Shown piece after piece: positions 8,873 to 18,051 of a DNA stretch of 64,000 bases. The notes under the pieces are model-generated. The model was not told where the DNA came from. It made no database searches and saw nothing but the letters and a program-made list of their open reading frames with translations. This stretch comes from Alphaproteobacteria bacterium (GTDB lineage: Bacteria; Pseudomonadota; Alphaproteobacteria; Caulobacterales; Caulobacteraceae): the NCBI GenBank assembly GCA_018821435.1, contig JAHJME010000031.1, positions 62,001-126,000 of the forward strand, given 5' to 3'. The position numbers were made by a program, and so were the translations under genes. The stretch's first letter is position 1, and every line of letters begins with the position of its first letter.

Positions 8873-9823
8873 TTAGACCGCTGGCTTCTTCAAGCCCGCC
8901 AGGAACGCCCTCAGGTCGGCGGCGGACTTGTCGGGGAGCTGTTCCATCGGCACGTGGCCGCCTTCGGGATAGACGACCAGCTTCGCACCGGGGATCGCGC
9001 CGGCCAGCTTGCGGGAGTTGTCGGCGGGGATGACCTGGTCCTTCTCGCCGACCATCACCAGGGTCGGGACGGTGATCGCCTTGAAGGTCTCGGGCGTCAC
9101 CTTGGCGCCGGGCGGGCCGCCGCGGCCGCCGGTCAGGATGGCGCGGTGGCCGGGTGCGCGGGCCAGCTCGACATAGCGGGTGACGATGGCCGGGGTGACC
9201 AGGCTTTCGTCCTCGTAGGCCTGCTTCAGCCCCTTCTCGGCCATCAGCTTGGGGTCGGCGTTGCGCAGCGCCCAGCGCCCGACCGGGTTGGACAGCAGCT
9301 TGAACACCATCGGCTGGCCCTTGGGCTTCTCCGAAGACGGCCAGCCGCCGGCGTCCACCAGCACCAGGCCGTTCAGCTTGTCCTGATGCTGCAGAGCGTA
9401 GTTCCACGAGACGCCGCCGCCCATGGAATTGCCGCCGATGACGAAGCGCTGGACGCCCAGGCCGCTGACCACCTGGTCCACCACCGCCACGCTGCGGTCG
9501 GTGGAGGGGACGTAGTCGGTCGGCGCCCGCGTCAGGCCGTGGCCGGGCAAGTCCAGGCTGATGACGCGGTAGTCGGGCAGGCGTGCGACCCAGGGCTCCC
9601 AGGCGTGCAGCGAGGCCGAGAAGCCGTGGACCAGCACCACGACCGGCGCATCGCGCGGGCCCTGGTCGCGGTAGTGAACGTGCAGGCCGCCGGGCAAGTC
9701 CATGTAGCGCGAGGCCGGGCTGGCGTACTTCGCCTCCAGCTTGGGGTAGGGGATGTCCCGCGCGCAGGCGGTGACCAGGCTGGCCGCGAAGCACAGCGCC
9801 AGAAGCCGTAGGAACGATCGCAA
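8873..9823 (-). CDS. Alpha/beta hydrolase lipoprotein
   Basis: This 316-residue alpha/beta hydrolase carries a lipoprotein signal: a hydrophobic segment ending in SLVTAC, with the lipidated cysteine at residue 20. LVHGFSASLHAW forms the oxyanion region and GGNSMGGG the nucleophile elbow (serine). The likely acid and base lie in MVGEKDQVIP and GGHVPMEQLPD. The mature enzyme should be periplasmic or outer-membrane bound; its substrate is unknown. The start appears to be TTG at 9823, preceded by a G-rich stretch; no in-frame ATG precedes the signal peptide. Confidence 0.85.
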   Translation of the reverse strand: MRSFLRLLALCFAASLVTACARDIPYPKLEAKYASPASRYMDLPGGLHVHYRDQGPRDAPVVVLVHGFSASLHAWEPWVARLPDYRVISLDLPGHGLTRAPTDYVPSTDRSVAVVDQVVSGLGVQRFVIGGNSMGGGVSWNYALQHQDKLNGLVLVDAGGWPSSEKPKGQPMVFKLLSNPVGRWALRNADPKLMAEKGLKQAYEDESLVTPAIVTRYVELARAPGHRAILTGGRGGPPGAKVTPETFKAITVPTLVMVGEKDQVIPADNSRKLAGAIPGAKLVVYPEGGHVPMEQLPDKSAADLRAFLAGLKKPAV

Positions 9824-9889
9824 AGCCCACCCCCGATGTTCAAGTGGCGGACGCTGCGGCGCTTGCCCCAGCGTCGGTCAAGCGAGGCT

Positions 9890-10306
9890 CTAAGTCTGGG
9901 TGATGGCCCGGCAGGCGAAGGCGATGCGGATGGCGCCCACCGACTCGGGCGCCGGCGCGGCCCAGGGCGTGACCACGAACTTCGGCGAGCGCCAGCTTTT
10001 GCCGGCCAGTCCCGGCGCGTCGTGGAAGATCTCGTCGACCACACGCGACAGGCCCTTGCGGCAGTCGAACTCGCTCAGGCTCTCGACCGAGCGGAAGTCG
10101 AACCCGTCGCGCCGCAGCGGCTTGTCGGAATCGTAGGCCGTCCAGGCCTTGCGCACCCCATCCTCGGCGTGGGCGTGATGGCGCATGTAGACCCAGGTGT
10201 CGTCGCTGGCGGTGACCAGGGTCCAGCCGGCCTTTTCCAGGCCGAACGGTGCGGCGGCGGCCGGAGCGGCGACGAGGATCGACAGGGCGGTGAGGAGGGC
10301 GCGCAT
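9890..10306 (-). CDS. Secreted hypothetical protein, surface-adhesin-E-like
   Basis: This protein of about 138 residues has a clear signal peptide (LLTALSILVAAPAAAAP). The mature part is a single small domain with WTLVTASDDTWVYMR, a central pair of charged strands and two cysteines (EFDC and IAFAC) that could form a disulfide. The layout resembles small proteins annotated as surface-adhesin protein E, but I cannot confirm the match. I prefer the ATG at 10306 over the GTG at 10315. It is divergent from the beta-hydroxylase gene at 10420. Confidence 0.65.
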   Translation of the reverse strand: MRALLTALSILVAAPAAAAPFGLEKAGWTLVTASDDTWVYMRHHAHAEDGVRKAWTAYDSDKPLRRDGFDFRSVESLSEFDCRKGLSRVVDEIFHDAPGLAGKSWRSPKFVVTPWAAPAPESVGAIRIAFACRAITQT

Positions 10307-10419
10307 CGCGGGCACAACGCCCTGAACGGCCGCTTCTGTCCAGCGCGCGCCGCGTCAACGACCGCTCGTCGCGCCGATGAACGCGTTCATCGAAGCTGCA
10401 ATAAGTCGGCGATCCCGAC

Positions 10420-11487
10420 ATGCTAGCCCTAGGTAAAAGCGCCGTGTTGGGGTTGCTGAACGTGATCGATTCCGAGGATCTCAGGATCCGTCAGCTCGTC
10501 GAGGCGATGGAGCCCGGCGACTTCCGCGCCATGCTGCAGACGGCGCTGCATCACGAGGGCTTGGGCGAGACGCGCGCCGCGGCGGCCACCTACCGCACGG
10601 CGATGCAGGCGATCCCCAAGTTCCTGTCGCCGGCCCTTCGTCCCGTGCTGGACCACGCCAAGGCGGTGGTCGACGCCAATGACGGCGAACTGGCCCGTTT
10701 CCTCGACGAACGGCTGGATCCGATCCGGGCGCGCCACGCCGACGCGCCGCTGGACCGGGTGGAGCAGTCTCGGGACATCCTGCTACGTCGCCGCCGCGTC
10801 TTCCGCCCGCAGCCCAGCTTCATGTACGTGCCGCAGCTTCCGGCCATCGAATTCTACGACCGCGACCTGTTCCCGTGGCTGGACACGCTGGAGGCGGCGA
10901 CGGCCGATATCCAGGCCGAACTGACCCAGGTGCTGGCCGGCGGCCCCGAGGCGCTGGAGCCCTACATCGCCATCGACGGCACGCCGCAGCCGCGCTGGCG
11001 GGAACTGGCCAACTCCCGCCGCTGGGGCGTGTTCTATCTCTGGCGGGCCGGGGCGCCGGTGGCGGAGAACCTGGCGCGCTGCCCGAAGACCGCGCGGGCG
11101 CTGGAGAGCTGGCCGCAATGCCGGCTGGAGGGCACCGGCCCCACGGCCGTGTTCTCGATCCTGGATTCCAGGACGCGGATCCCGCCGCACGTGGGGGTCA
11201 ACAATGCCCGGCTGATCGTGCATGTGCCGCTGGTCGTGCCGCCGGGCTGCGGCTTCCGGGTCGGCGCCGAGCAGCGGTCGTGGGAGCCGGGCAAGGCGTT
11301 CGTCTTCGACGACACCATCGAGCACGAGGCCTGGAACGACAGCGACCAGCCCCGCGCCGTGCTGATCCTGGACTGCTGGAACCCGTTCCTCAGCGCGGCC
11401 GAGCGCGAGATGGTCACCGAACTCACCGCCGGGGTCAGCGACTACTACGGCGACCTGCCAGGCTATGCGCGCGGCGCCGAAGGCTGA
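10420..11487 (+). CDS. Aspartyl/asparaginyl beta-hydroxylase-like dioxygenase
   Basis: This 355-residue protein ends in an Asp/Asn beta-hydroxylase domain, a 2-oxoglutarate/iron(II) dioxygenase fold. The two iron-binding histidines are read in IPPHVGVNNARLIVHVP (about residue 256) and FDDTIEHEAWNDSD (about 300). The Asp of the usual HxD is absent, as is normal for this family, which uses a two-histidine site. The N-terminal 130 residues are helical and TPR-like (ALHHEGLGETRAAAATYRTA), as in many bacterial homologues. The hydroxylated target (protein, lipid A or amino acid) cannot be deduced. The Shine-Dalgarno is weak. Confidence 0.85.
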   Translation: MLALGKSAVLGLLNVIDSEDLRIRQLVEAMEPGDFRAMLQTALHHEGLGETRAAAATYRTAMQAIPKFLSPALRPVLDHAKAVVDANDGELARFLDERLDPIRARHADAPLDRVEQSRDILLRRRRVFRPQPSFMYVPQLPAIEFYDRDLFPWLDTLEAATADIQAELTQVLAGGPEALEPYIAIDGTPQPRWRELANSRRWGVFYLWRAGAPVAENLARCPKTARALESWPQCRLEGTGPTAVFSILDSRTRIPPHVGVNNARLIVHVPLVVPPGCGFRVGAEQRSWEPGKAFVFDDTIEHEAWNDSDQPRAVLILDCWNPFLSAAEREMVTELTAGVSDYYGDLPGYARGAEG

Positions 11488-11596
11488 CCGAATCTGAACC
11501 GGACCTAAACATCGCCCTCAGGCAGGCCTCAGCCGCGATGGCGCAAACCTTGCTGCATGCCGCGCAGATGCGGACTTAGAAGCTCAAGGTGACGCC

Positions 11597-11812
11597 ATGG
11601 CGACCTCCCACGCCATCGACTGGGTCCTTCTGGACCACAATGCCGCCCACCCCGTCGACATCGGCGACATGGTGTCGGTCGACGCCGGTGGGATGCCGAT
11701 CTATCGCGTGGTCGCCCTGGAGGGCCGCTCGGTCTGGCTGGACGACGAGCGGCACACCAGCGCCCAGGTCATCCCGCTGGACCGCTTCCGCTGGCGCGGC
11801 GAGCAGGCTTAA
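11597..11812 (+). CDS. Small conserved-looking hypothetical protein
   Basis: This 71-residue acidic protein (MATSHAIDWVLLDHN at the start) has no signal peptide or membrane segment. The middle, GDMVSVDAGGMPIYRVVALEGRSVWLDD, looks like a small beta-barrel of the kind found in proteins annotated only as hypothetical. I do not recognise the family. An AAGGTG stretch precedes the ATG at a good distance. Its stop is three bases from the end of the convergent serine hydrolase gene. Confidence 0.6.
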   Translation: MATSHAIDWVLLDHNAAHPVDIGDMVSVDAGGMPIYRVVALEGRSVWLDDERHTSAQVIPLDRFRWRGEQA

Positions 11813-11815
11813 GGC

Positions 11816-12985
11816 CTACATCGCCTTCGCCGCCGCCCGCGCCGCGTTGAGGAACGCCGCGCGCGCCACGCTCAGCTCCCGGCCCGTCGCCTGCGGCCAG
11901 GCCGCGTTGGTGACGATGACGATGCGGTCGTCGCGGAAGACGGTGATCGACTGGCCGAAGATGCCGCGCGCCTCGAACGCGCCGTTGTCGGGCATCCACC
12001 AGAAATAGCCGTAGCCGCGCTCGCGGGTCCCGTTGGTGATCTGCGGCGTGGTCGCCTGGGCGGTCCAGTCCGCCGGCAGGATCTGTTTGTCCCCCGCCTT
12101 GCCGCCGTCCAGCATGAACTGACCGACGCGCGCGTAGTCCTTCAGCGTGATCGACATGCAGCAGCCGCCGCGCTCGTGGCCGGCCGGATCGACCACCCAG
12201 ATGGCGTCCCGCTCCATGCCGTACGGCTTCCAGATCTTCTCCGAGGCGTATTGCGAGAGGCTCTTGCCCACGGCGTTGGAGACCAGGATGCCGACCAGGT
12301 CGGTCTCGCCGGTGCTGTAGTTGAACATCGTCCCCGGCTCATGGGCGCGGGGCAGCTTGCTCATGTAGGCGACCAGGGGGTTCTTGCCCGCTTCGAACGG
12401 CAGGGTCCCCGACTGCGCCACGTCGGACTTCGGGTCGACGTAGTCCTCGTTCCACTTCACCCCCGAACTCATCATCAGGAGCTGGCGGATGGTGACGCCG
12501 TCGTAGGCCGAGCCCTTGAGGTCGGGGATGTAGTCGGTGACCGGCGCGCCGAGGCTCTTGATCTTGCCGTCCTGGATCGCGGCGCCGACCAGGGTGGAGG
12601 TCACCGATTTGGCCACCGAGAACGAGGTCCAGCGGTCCTCCGGCTTGCGGCCCATGCCGTAGCGCTCCAGCACCACCTTGCCGTCCTTGAGCACGACGAC
12701 GCCGGAGACGTTGTAGGCCTTCATGTAATCGTCGACCGACAGCGTCTTGCCGCCATATTCGAAGGTGAAGTCGATCTGCTTGTCGGCCTTGGGCAGCGGA
12801 TGGACCTTGGTCCCGCGCTTCACCGTCTCGACGCGGTAGACGCTCTCGATGTCGCGGTACCAGTCGGATTGCTGCTGCGGCGTCCAGACCAGGATCGAGG
12901 GGATGCCCGGCTTTGTCGGCACCTGAGCGTGCGCCATGCCGCCCGCCAGCGCCGCCGCGACGGCCAGTCCGAGAATTTTGCGCAT
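11816..12985 (-). CDS. Secreted serine hydrolase, class C beta-lactamase/NylB-like fold
   Basis: This 389-residue protein has a signal peptide (cleavage after GGMAHA) and a penicillin-recognising serine hydrolase fold. The nucleophile motif is SVAK at residues 123-126. The second motif reads YST at 223-225 instead of YxN. The third, near GIFGQS, has G-F-G in place of KTG. These changes and the phrase MMSSGVKWNEDY resemble 6-aminohexanoate-dimer hydrolase and related esterases rather than true beta-lactamases. It probably acts in the periplasm on an amide or ester. Substrate unknown. Confidence 0.85.
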   Translation of the reverse strand: MRKILGLAVAAALAGGMAHAQVPTKPGIPSILVWTPQQQSDWYRDIESVYRVETVKRGTKVHPLPKADKQIDFTFEYGGKTLSVDDYMKAYNVSGVVVLKDGKVVLERYGMGRKPEDRWTSFSVAKSVTSTLVGAAIQDGKIKSLGAPVTDYIPDLKGSAYDGVTIRQLLMMSSGVKWNEDYVDPKSDVAQSGTLPFEAGKNPLVAYMSKLPRAHEPGTMFNYSTGETDLVGILVSNAVGKSLSQYASEKIWKPYGMERDAIWVVDPAGHERGGCCMSITLKDYARVGQFMLDGGKAGDKQILPADWTAQATTPQITNGTRERGYGYFWWMPDNGAFEARGIFGQSITVFRDDRIVIVTNAAWPQATGRELSVARAAFLNAARAAAKAM

Positions 12986-13085
12986 GTGTTCACTCCCCCG
13001 CTTTGATTTGCGGGGAAGCTAAGGGTCGCCGCGCGACTGAACAACGCTCCGCGCCTCAATACATCGGCTCGTCATGGCCGGAACG

Positions 13086-14384
13086 TCACGCCGCCAGCGC
13101 GGGTGACGCCTTCGCCAGGGGCAGGGCCTCGGCGCGTTCGGCCAGCAAGGCGCGTTCCAGGCTGGTCTCGCCGGCGCGTCCGGCGGCGGCGATCAAGGTC
13201 AGGTCCAGGACGTCGCGCTGGGCATGGCTGCCGCCGAAGCGGCCCGCGCGGCTGCGGACCTCCCGGAGGAGATCGATGGCGCGGGCATTGTCGCCCCGCC
13301 CGAACGCCACCAGCGCCTGGCCCACCGGCAGACCGACGTCGCGGGTGAACATGGCGTTGTCGCCGGGCCCGTTCACGGCGGCGATCATGGTCGCGATCGC
13401 GTCATCGGCGTCGGCGTGACGGCCCGCGCCCACATAGGCCATCACCGCGTGCACGTCGTCGAAGGCGTAGCCGCCGCGCGGCTGGCCGGCATAGATCGCG
13501 GCCAGCGGCGCCCAGCGGTCGCCGACATCGACGCCGCGCAGCTTCAGCCGCCAGAGCAGGGCGGCGGCGTCGACCATGTCGAAGGCCATGCTGGAGCGGT
13601 CGCCATAGATCGGTCCGTCATAGAGGCTCAGCACCTCGTCGATCTCGCCCAGCCCCAGGTGGAAGAGCGCTTGGTGCCAGTAGTTGTGGATCGCGAAGAA
13701 GCTCTCGTGGGTCCAGGGCGAACCGTCCCGACGCATCCAGGCGACGCCTTCCGCGCGGCGGTCCTGCATCTCCAGCACATGCGCCACGGCGTGCTGCGCC
13801 CAGTTGTTGCGCGGCTCCAGGTCGATGGCCTCGCGCCCCGCCGCCTCGGCGCGGTCGTAGAGGGCGGTCTCTTCCAGTCCGAAGGCGTGCATGCCCAGGA
13901 TCGCGTGCCGGTTCGGCATGTCGGCCGACCAGGCGGGCAGGGCGCGGCCGATCCGGTCGCGCAGCATCCGCGAGTCGCCCAGCAGGAAGTCCATCAACTG
14001 GCCGGTCTGCAGCGCCAGCACGTCGCGCGGATGGGCGATGGCGACGTCTTCGAGAATTCGGCCGGCCGCCTGGAGCTCGCCGGCCATGATCTTCGCGACC
14101 GCCGCCCGGTGGCCCGCCTCACGGGTGGTGGCCGGCAGGTCCTTGGCGAGGTCGAAGGCGCGCACGCCGATCTTCGCCGTCGCCACGTCGGCGCCGACCA
14201 GGGTCATGTAGCCCATCAGCAGGTGGGCCATGACGAAGTCCGGGCTGTCGGCCACCGCTTGCTGCAGCAGCGGGAACGGCTCGCCCGCGTAGCAGTGGTA
14301 GGCGTCGAGCGCCCGCTGGTAGAGGTCGGCCGCCGCGACGCTCGCGCCCGACAGCTCGTGTCCGTACGGATCCTTGACGGCCAT
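13086..14384 (-). CDS. Tetratricopeptide protein of the TTC38 type
   Basis: This 432-residue all-helical protein has repeated TPR-like helices across its length, for example LLQQAVADSPDFVMAHLLMG, ALYDRAEAAGREAIDLEPRN and RADADDAIATMIAA-like segments. The phrases HAVAHVLEMQDRRAEGVAWM and FFAIHNYWHQALFHLGLGE are typical of the TTC38/STARD-like tetratricopeptide family found in proteobacteria and eukaryotes. No catalytic function is known. The ATG at 14384 follows GAGGGG; an upstream extension to 14465 is open but looks non-coding. It is divergent from the thiolase gene. Confidence 0.8.
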   Translation of the reverse strand: MAVKDPYGHELSGASVAAADLYQRALDAYHCYAGEPFPLLQQAVADSPDFVMAHLLMGYMTLVGADVATAKIGVRAFDLAKDLPATTREAGHRAAVAKIMAGELQAAGRILEDVAIAHPRDVLALQTGQLMDFLLGDSRMLRDRIGRALPAWSADMPNRHAILGMHAFGLEETALYDRAEAAGREAIDLEPRNNWAQHAVAHVLEMQDRRAEGVAWMRRDGSPWTHESFFAIHNYWHQALFHLGLGEIDEVLSLYDGPIYGDRSSMAFDMVDAAALLWRLKLRGVDVGDRWAPLAAIYAGQPRGGYAFDDVHAVMAYVGAGRHADADDAIATMIAAVNGPGDNAMFTRDVGLPVGQALVAFGRGDNARAIDLLREVRSRAGRFGGSHAQRDVLDLTLIAAAGRAGETSLERALLAERAEALPLAKASPALAA

Positions 14385-14510
14385 CTCATCGCCCCTCGTG
14401 GAGAGAGGCCGAGTTTGCGGCCCGCACGGTCGCCGGTCAAACGCCCGCGCCTCGCGCTTCCTCACGACCGACCGAGATTTTCTCAGGTGCGGACGGCCAT
14501 CGGGCCTATT

Positions 14511-14528
14511 ATATGTTGATCATAATAT
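14511..14528. promoter_or_regulatory. Imperfect AT-rich palindrome upstream of thiolase
   Basis: In the 166-base divergent gap between the TTC38-like gene and the thiolase gene lies an AT-rich 18-base imperfect palindrome: ATAT, two mismatched bases, TGATCA, two mismatched bases, ATAT (7 of 9 pairs match). In a very GC-rich genome this AT island is a likely promoter and operator, but no specific regulator can be named. Confidence 0.35.
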
Positions 14529-14550
14529 GATGAATTTCGAGGGTATTGAG

Positions 14551-15675
14551 ATGCAGCAGGCCGTCATCGCGGGTTATGTCCGCACCCCCTTCACCTTTGC
14601 TCGCAAGGGCGCTTTGGCCGGTGTCCGGCCCGACGATCTGGCCGCCATCGCGATCAAGGCGCTGGTCGAGCGGACGGGCATCGATCCGGCCACGCTGGAG
14701 GACGTGTTGCTGGGCTGCGCCTATCCCGAGGCGGCCCAGGGCAACAACATCGCGCGGATCGCCAGCCTGCTGGCCGGGCTGCCGATCGAGGTGGCGGGCG
14801 CGACGGTGAACCGGTTCTGCGGATCGTCGATGTCGGCGATCCACATCGCGGCGGGTCAGATCGCCATCGGCGCGGGCGACGCCTTCATCGCCGGCGGCGT
14901 GGAATCCATGACCCAGGTGCCGCAGGGCGGCTTCAACTTCTCGCCGAACCCCAGCCTGCTGGAAGCCTACATCTCCATGGGCGAGACGGCCGAGAACGTG
15001 GCGGCGCAGTACGGCGTGTCCCGCGCCGCGCAGGAGGAGCTGGCCTTTGCCTCGCAGCAGAAGGCCGCCCAGGCGCAGGCGGCCGGCCGGCTGCGCGACG
15101 AGATCGTCGGCGTGATGACCGAGGCGGGGCTGATCGACGCCGATGGCTGTCTGCGTCCGCAGACGACGCTGGAGGGCCTAGCCGGATTGAAGCCCGCGTT
15201 CCGGCCCGACGGAACGGTGACGGCCGGTACGGCCTCGCCCCTGACCGACGGCGCGTCGGCGACGCTGGTCACCTCGGAGGCCTATGCCCAGGCGCATGGC
15301 CTGGAACCAATGGCCCGCATCCGCGCGGTGGCGGTGGCCGGCTGTCCGCCGGAGATCATGGGCATGGGTCCGGTCCCCGCGACCCGCAAGGCGCTGGCCC
15401 GCGCCGGCCTGACCATCGACGATATCGACGTGGTCGAGATCAACGAGGCGTTCGGCAGCCAGGCGGTGGCCTGTATCCGCGAATTGGGCATCCCGCTGGA
15501 GAAGGTCAATATCGACGGCGGCGGCCTCTCGATCGGCCACCCGCTGGGCGCGACCGGCGCGCGGATCACGGGCAAGGCGGCGCAGATCCTGAAGCGCGAG
15601 AGCAAGCGCTATGCGCTGTCGACCCAGTGCATCGGCGGCGGCCAGGGGGTGGCGACCATCCTGGAGGCGGCGTGA
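14551..15675 (+). CDS. Thiolase (acetyl-CoA acyltransferase)
   Basis: This 374-residue thiolase joins or cleaves acyl-CoA with acetyl-CoA. The nucleophilic cysteine is in VNRFCGSSMSAIHIA (about residue 90). The histidine is in GGGLSIGHPLGATGARI (about 330) and the second cysteine in STQCIGGGQGV (about 360), so all catalytic residues are present. It is slightly shorter than typical 390-residue thiolases. I chose the ATG at 14551 because MQQAVIAGYVRTPF is the normal family start and GAGGG lies 8 bases upstream; the frame is open further 5 prime. A FAD oxidoreductase and a nitronate monooxygenase-like gene follow on the same strand. Confidence 0.92.
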   Translation: MQQAVIAGYVRTPFTFARKGALAGVRPDDLAAIAIKALVERTGIDPATLEDVLLGCAYPEAAQGNNIARIASLLAGLPIEVAGATVNRFCGSSMSAIHIAAGQIAIGAGDAFIAGGVESMTQVPQGGFNFSPNPSLLEAYISMGETAENVAAQYGVSRAAQEELAFASQQKAAQAQAAGRLRDEIVGVMTEAGLIDADGCLRPQTTLEGLAGLKPAFRPDGTVTAGTASPLTDGASATLVTSEAYAQAHGLEPMARIRAVAVAGCPPEIMGMGPVPATRKALARAGLTIDDIDVVEINEAFGSQAVACIRELGIPLEKVNIDGGGLSIGHPLGATGARITGKAAQILKRESKRYALSTQCIGGGQGVATILEAA

Positions 15676-15716
15676 TCGCCGTTTCCTGACGCCGCAATCC
15701 GCGATACGCGGAGGGC

Positions 15717-16829
15717 ATGGCCGAATTCGACTTTGACGCGGTTGTGGTGGGGGCGGGCGCCGTCGGGCTGGCGTGCGGATATGCGCTGGGCAAGCGCGGC
15801 CTCACGGTGGCGGTGCTGGAGCAGGACGTGGCCATCGGCCAAGGCGTCTCGTCGCGGAACTCCGAGGTGATCCACGGCGGGCTCTACTATCCGACCGGCT
15901 CGCTGAAGGCCCGGCTGTGCGTCGAGGGCCGGCGGATGCTGTACGCGTTCTGCGACGGCCATCACGTGGAGTACGACCGCTGCGGCAAGCTGGTGGTGGC
16001 GGAGGCTGAGAGCGACCTGGAACGCCTGGACGCCATCCTGGCCCAGGCCCACGCCAACGATGTCGAGGGCATGGAGACGCTGTCCAAGGCCCAGGCGCTG
16101 GCGATGGAGCCCGAGCTGGCCTGCGAGGGCGCGCTGCTGTCGCCGATGAGCGGGGTGTTCGAGAGCCACGCCTATATGCTGGCCCTGCAGGGCGAGATCG
16201 AGGCCGCCGGCGGGGCGGTGGTGCTGTCCACGCCGTTCGAGGGCGCCACGCCCCTGGACGGTGGCGGCTTCTCGGTCCGGGCCGGCGGCGTCGAGCCCAC
16301 GGTGCTGACCTGCCGCTATCTGGTGACGGCGCCCGGCCTGTCGGCCCAGCATGTGGCGGCCGAGATCGAGGGCTTCCCCAAGGCGGTGATCCCCGAGGCC
16401 CATTTCGGCAAGGGCATCTACTTCCGTCTGGCCGGCAAGGCGCCGTTCCAGCGGCTGATCTATCCGCCGCCGATCCCCGGCGCGCTGGGCACCCACTATC
16501 GCCGCGACCTGGGCGGGCAGGGGGTGTTCGGGCCGGACCTGAACTATGTGGACCAGCCGGACTACACGGTCGATCCTTCCGCCGCGCCGGCGTTCTACGC
16601 CTATATCCGCAAGTTCTGGCCGGGGCTGCCGGACGGGGCGCTGAGTCCGGACTACGCGGGCGTGCGACCCAAGATCCATGGGCCGGGCGAGACCCAGCCC
16701 GACTTCAGGTTGGACGCGGCCGATGTGCATGGCCTGCCGGGCCTGGTGGCGCTGTTCGGGATCGAGAGCCCTGGGCTGACGAGTTCGCTGGCGATCGGCG
16801 AAGAGGTGGCCGGGCGGCTGGGGCTGTAA
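15717..16829 (+). CDS. FAD-dependent oxidoreductase, L-2-hydroxyglutarate oxidase-like
   Basis: This 370-residue flavoprotein has the DAO/LhgO fold. The FAD-binding loop is VVVGAGAVGLACGYAL at residues 9-24, followed by SSRNSEVIHGGLYYPTGSLKA-type sequence (positions about 45-64), which is highly typical of L-2-hydroxyglutarate dehydrogenase/oxidase and close relatives. The C-terminal FAD contact (GIESPGLTSSLAIGEEVA) is present. The likely role is oxidation of an L-2-hydroxyacid. The ATG at 15717 is preceded by GGAGGG. It is 41 bases after the thiolase, so co-transcription is possible. Confidence 0.87.
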   Translation: MAEFDFDAVVVGAGAVGLACGYALGKRGLTVAVLEQDVAIGQGVSSRNSEVIHGGLYYPTGSLKARLCVEGRRMLYAFCDGHHVEYDRCGKLVVAEAESDLERLDAILAQAHANDVEGMETLSKAQALAMEPELACEGALLSPMSGVFESHAYMLALQGEIEAAGGAVVLSTPFEGATPLDGGGFSVRAGGVEPTVLTCRYLVTAPGLSAQHVAAEIEGFPKAVIPEAHFGKGIYFRLAGKAPFQRLIYPPPIPGALGTHYRRDLGGQGVFGPDLNYVDQPDYTVDPSAAPAFYAYIRKFWPGLPDGALSPDYAGVRPKIHGPGETQPDFRLDAADVHGLPGLVALFGIESPGLTSSLAIGEEVAGRLGL

Positions 16830-16942
16830 ATTCCTCCCCATCGGGGGAGGGGGACCGCGAAGCGGTGGAGGGGGTCACCCCGGCGTTTGAGCGCACCCCC
16901 TCCGTCGGCTGCGCCGACACCTCCCCCGACGGGGAGGAATTT
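16829..16942. repeat. Intergenic inverted repeat with CCTCCCC hairpins
   Basis: Immediately after the FAD oxidoreductase stop, 16829-16853 reads AAATTCCTCCCC, a short loop, then GGGGGAGGGG. Its complement returns at 16920-16942 (CCTCCCCCGACGGGGAGG then AATTT). Between them is GGACCGCGAAGCGGTGG, itself a small hairpin. The whole can fold into one long cruciform. Similar CCTCCCC hairpins occur at several other gene ends in this window. It may act as a terminator; an A/T tail follows the right arm. Confidence 0.75.
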
Positions 16943-16995
16943 TTTGAATTCCCCGACGGCATCGCGCTCTATTCCCGGCCAGGGAGAACCGCGTC

Positions 16996-17946
16996 ATGAA
17001 GAACCGCATCACCGAACTGCTGGGGGTGAAATACCCCATCGTCCAGGCGCCCATGGGCTGGATCGCCCGGGCGCAGCTGGCCAGCGCCGTGTCTAACGCC
17101 GGTGGCCTGGGCATCATCGAGACTTCTTCCGGCCGCCTCGACGAGGTGCGCGAGGAGGTGAAGAAGATGAAGACGCTCACCGACAAGCCGTGGGGCATCA
17201 ACGTCGCCCAGGCGTTCGTGCGCGATCCGGACATCGTCAGCTTCGTGGCCGATCAGGGGGTCAAGTTCGTCACCACCTCGGCGGGCGATCCGAACAAGTA
17301 TTGCGAGGCGCTGAAGTCCAAGGGGCTGACGGTCTTCCATGTGGTGCCGAACATGGCCTCGGCGGAAAAGGCCATCGCGGCGGGCGTCGACGGCCTGGTG
17401 GTCGAAGGCGGCGAGGGCGGCGGGTTCAAGAACGCCCGCGACGTGGCGACGATGGTTTTGCTGCCGCTGGTCTGTTCGCGGACGGACCTGCCGGTGATCG
17501 CCGCGGGTGGGATCACCGACGGCCGGTCCATGGCCGCCGCCTTCGCGCTGGGGGCCGAGGCGGTGCAGATGGGCACGCGGATGGTCTCGGCGGCCGAGAG
17601 CCCGGTGCATCAGAACTGGAAGGACATGATCGTCGGCGCGAAGGAGACGGACACCGTCTTCCTGAACCGCCAGGGTCCCGGCCCGGCGCTACGGGCGCTG
17701 CGCACCGAGAAGACCACCCGCTTCGAGCTGGAGCCGCCGTCGAACATCATGGCCGAGATGGCCAATGCCCTGGCGCTCTACTTCGGCGGCGACATGGAGG
17801 CGGCCATCGCGCTGTCGGGCCAGGTGGCCGGCCGCATCGACAGCGTAAAGCCGGTGGCGCAGATCATCCGCGAGACGGTCGAGGAGTTCGAAGCGGTGAC
17901 CGCGGAGCTGGGCCGCAAGTACGGGAAGGTCGGCGAGCCGGCGTGA
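16996..17946 (+). CDS. Nitronate monooxygenase / 2-nitropropane dioxygenase-like flavoenzyme
   Basis: This 316-residue FMN-binding TIM-barrel protein belongs to the nitronate monooxygenase/FabK-like family. Visible signatures are YPIVQAPMGWIARAQLASAV at the N-terminus, VEGGEGGGFKN (about residue 136) and VIAAGGITDGRSMAAAFALG (about 168), which bind FMN phosphate. Members oxidise nitronates or reduce enoyl groups, and substrate choice cannot be read here. The ATG at 16996 has AGGGAGAA upstream. It is separated from the oxidoreductase before it by the inverted repeat. Confidence 0.87.
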   Translation: MKNRITELLGVKYPIVQAPMGWIARAQLASAVSNAGGLGIIETSSGRLDEVREEVKKMKTLTDKPWGINVAQAFVRDPDIVSFVADQGVKFVTTSAGDPNKYCEALKSKGLTVFHVVPNMASAEKAIAAGVDGLVVEGGEGGGFKNARDVATMVLLPLVCSRTDLPVIAAGGITDGRSMAAAFALGAEAVQMGTRMVSAAESPVHQNWKDMIVGAKETDTVFLNRQGPGPALRALRTEKTTRFELEPPSNIMAEMANALALYFGGDMEAAIALSGQVAGRIDSVKPVAQIIRETVEEFEAVTAELGRKYGKVGEPA

Positions 17947-17977
17947 CGCGGGGCGGAAACCCCCTCCCCCTTCGGGA

Positions 17978-18033
17978 CCTCCCCCAAGAGGGGAGGACCT
18001 TTTCGAGCCAGGGTGCTCCCCCTCTGGGGGAGC
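17978..18033. repeat. Two CCTCCCC/CTCCCCC hairpins between convergent genes
   Basis: The gap between the nitronate monooxygenase-like gene and the convergent alpha/beta hydrolase has CCTCCCC (17978-17984) facing GGGGAGG (17990-17996), followed by a T run. A second hairpin, GCTCCCCC facing GGGGGAGC, lies at 18015-18033. These belong to the same hairpin family as the elements at 16829, 34360 and 46670 and are placed to end both genes. Confidence 0.7.
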
Positions 18034-18051
18034 CCGCGAAAGCGAGAGGGG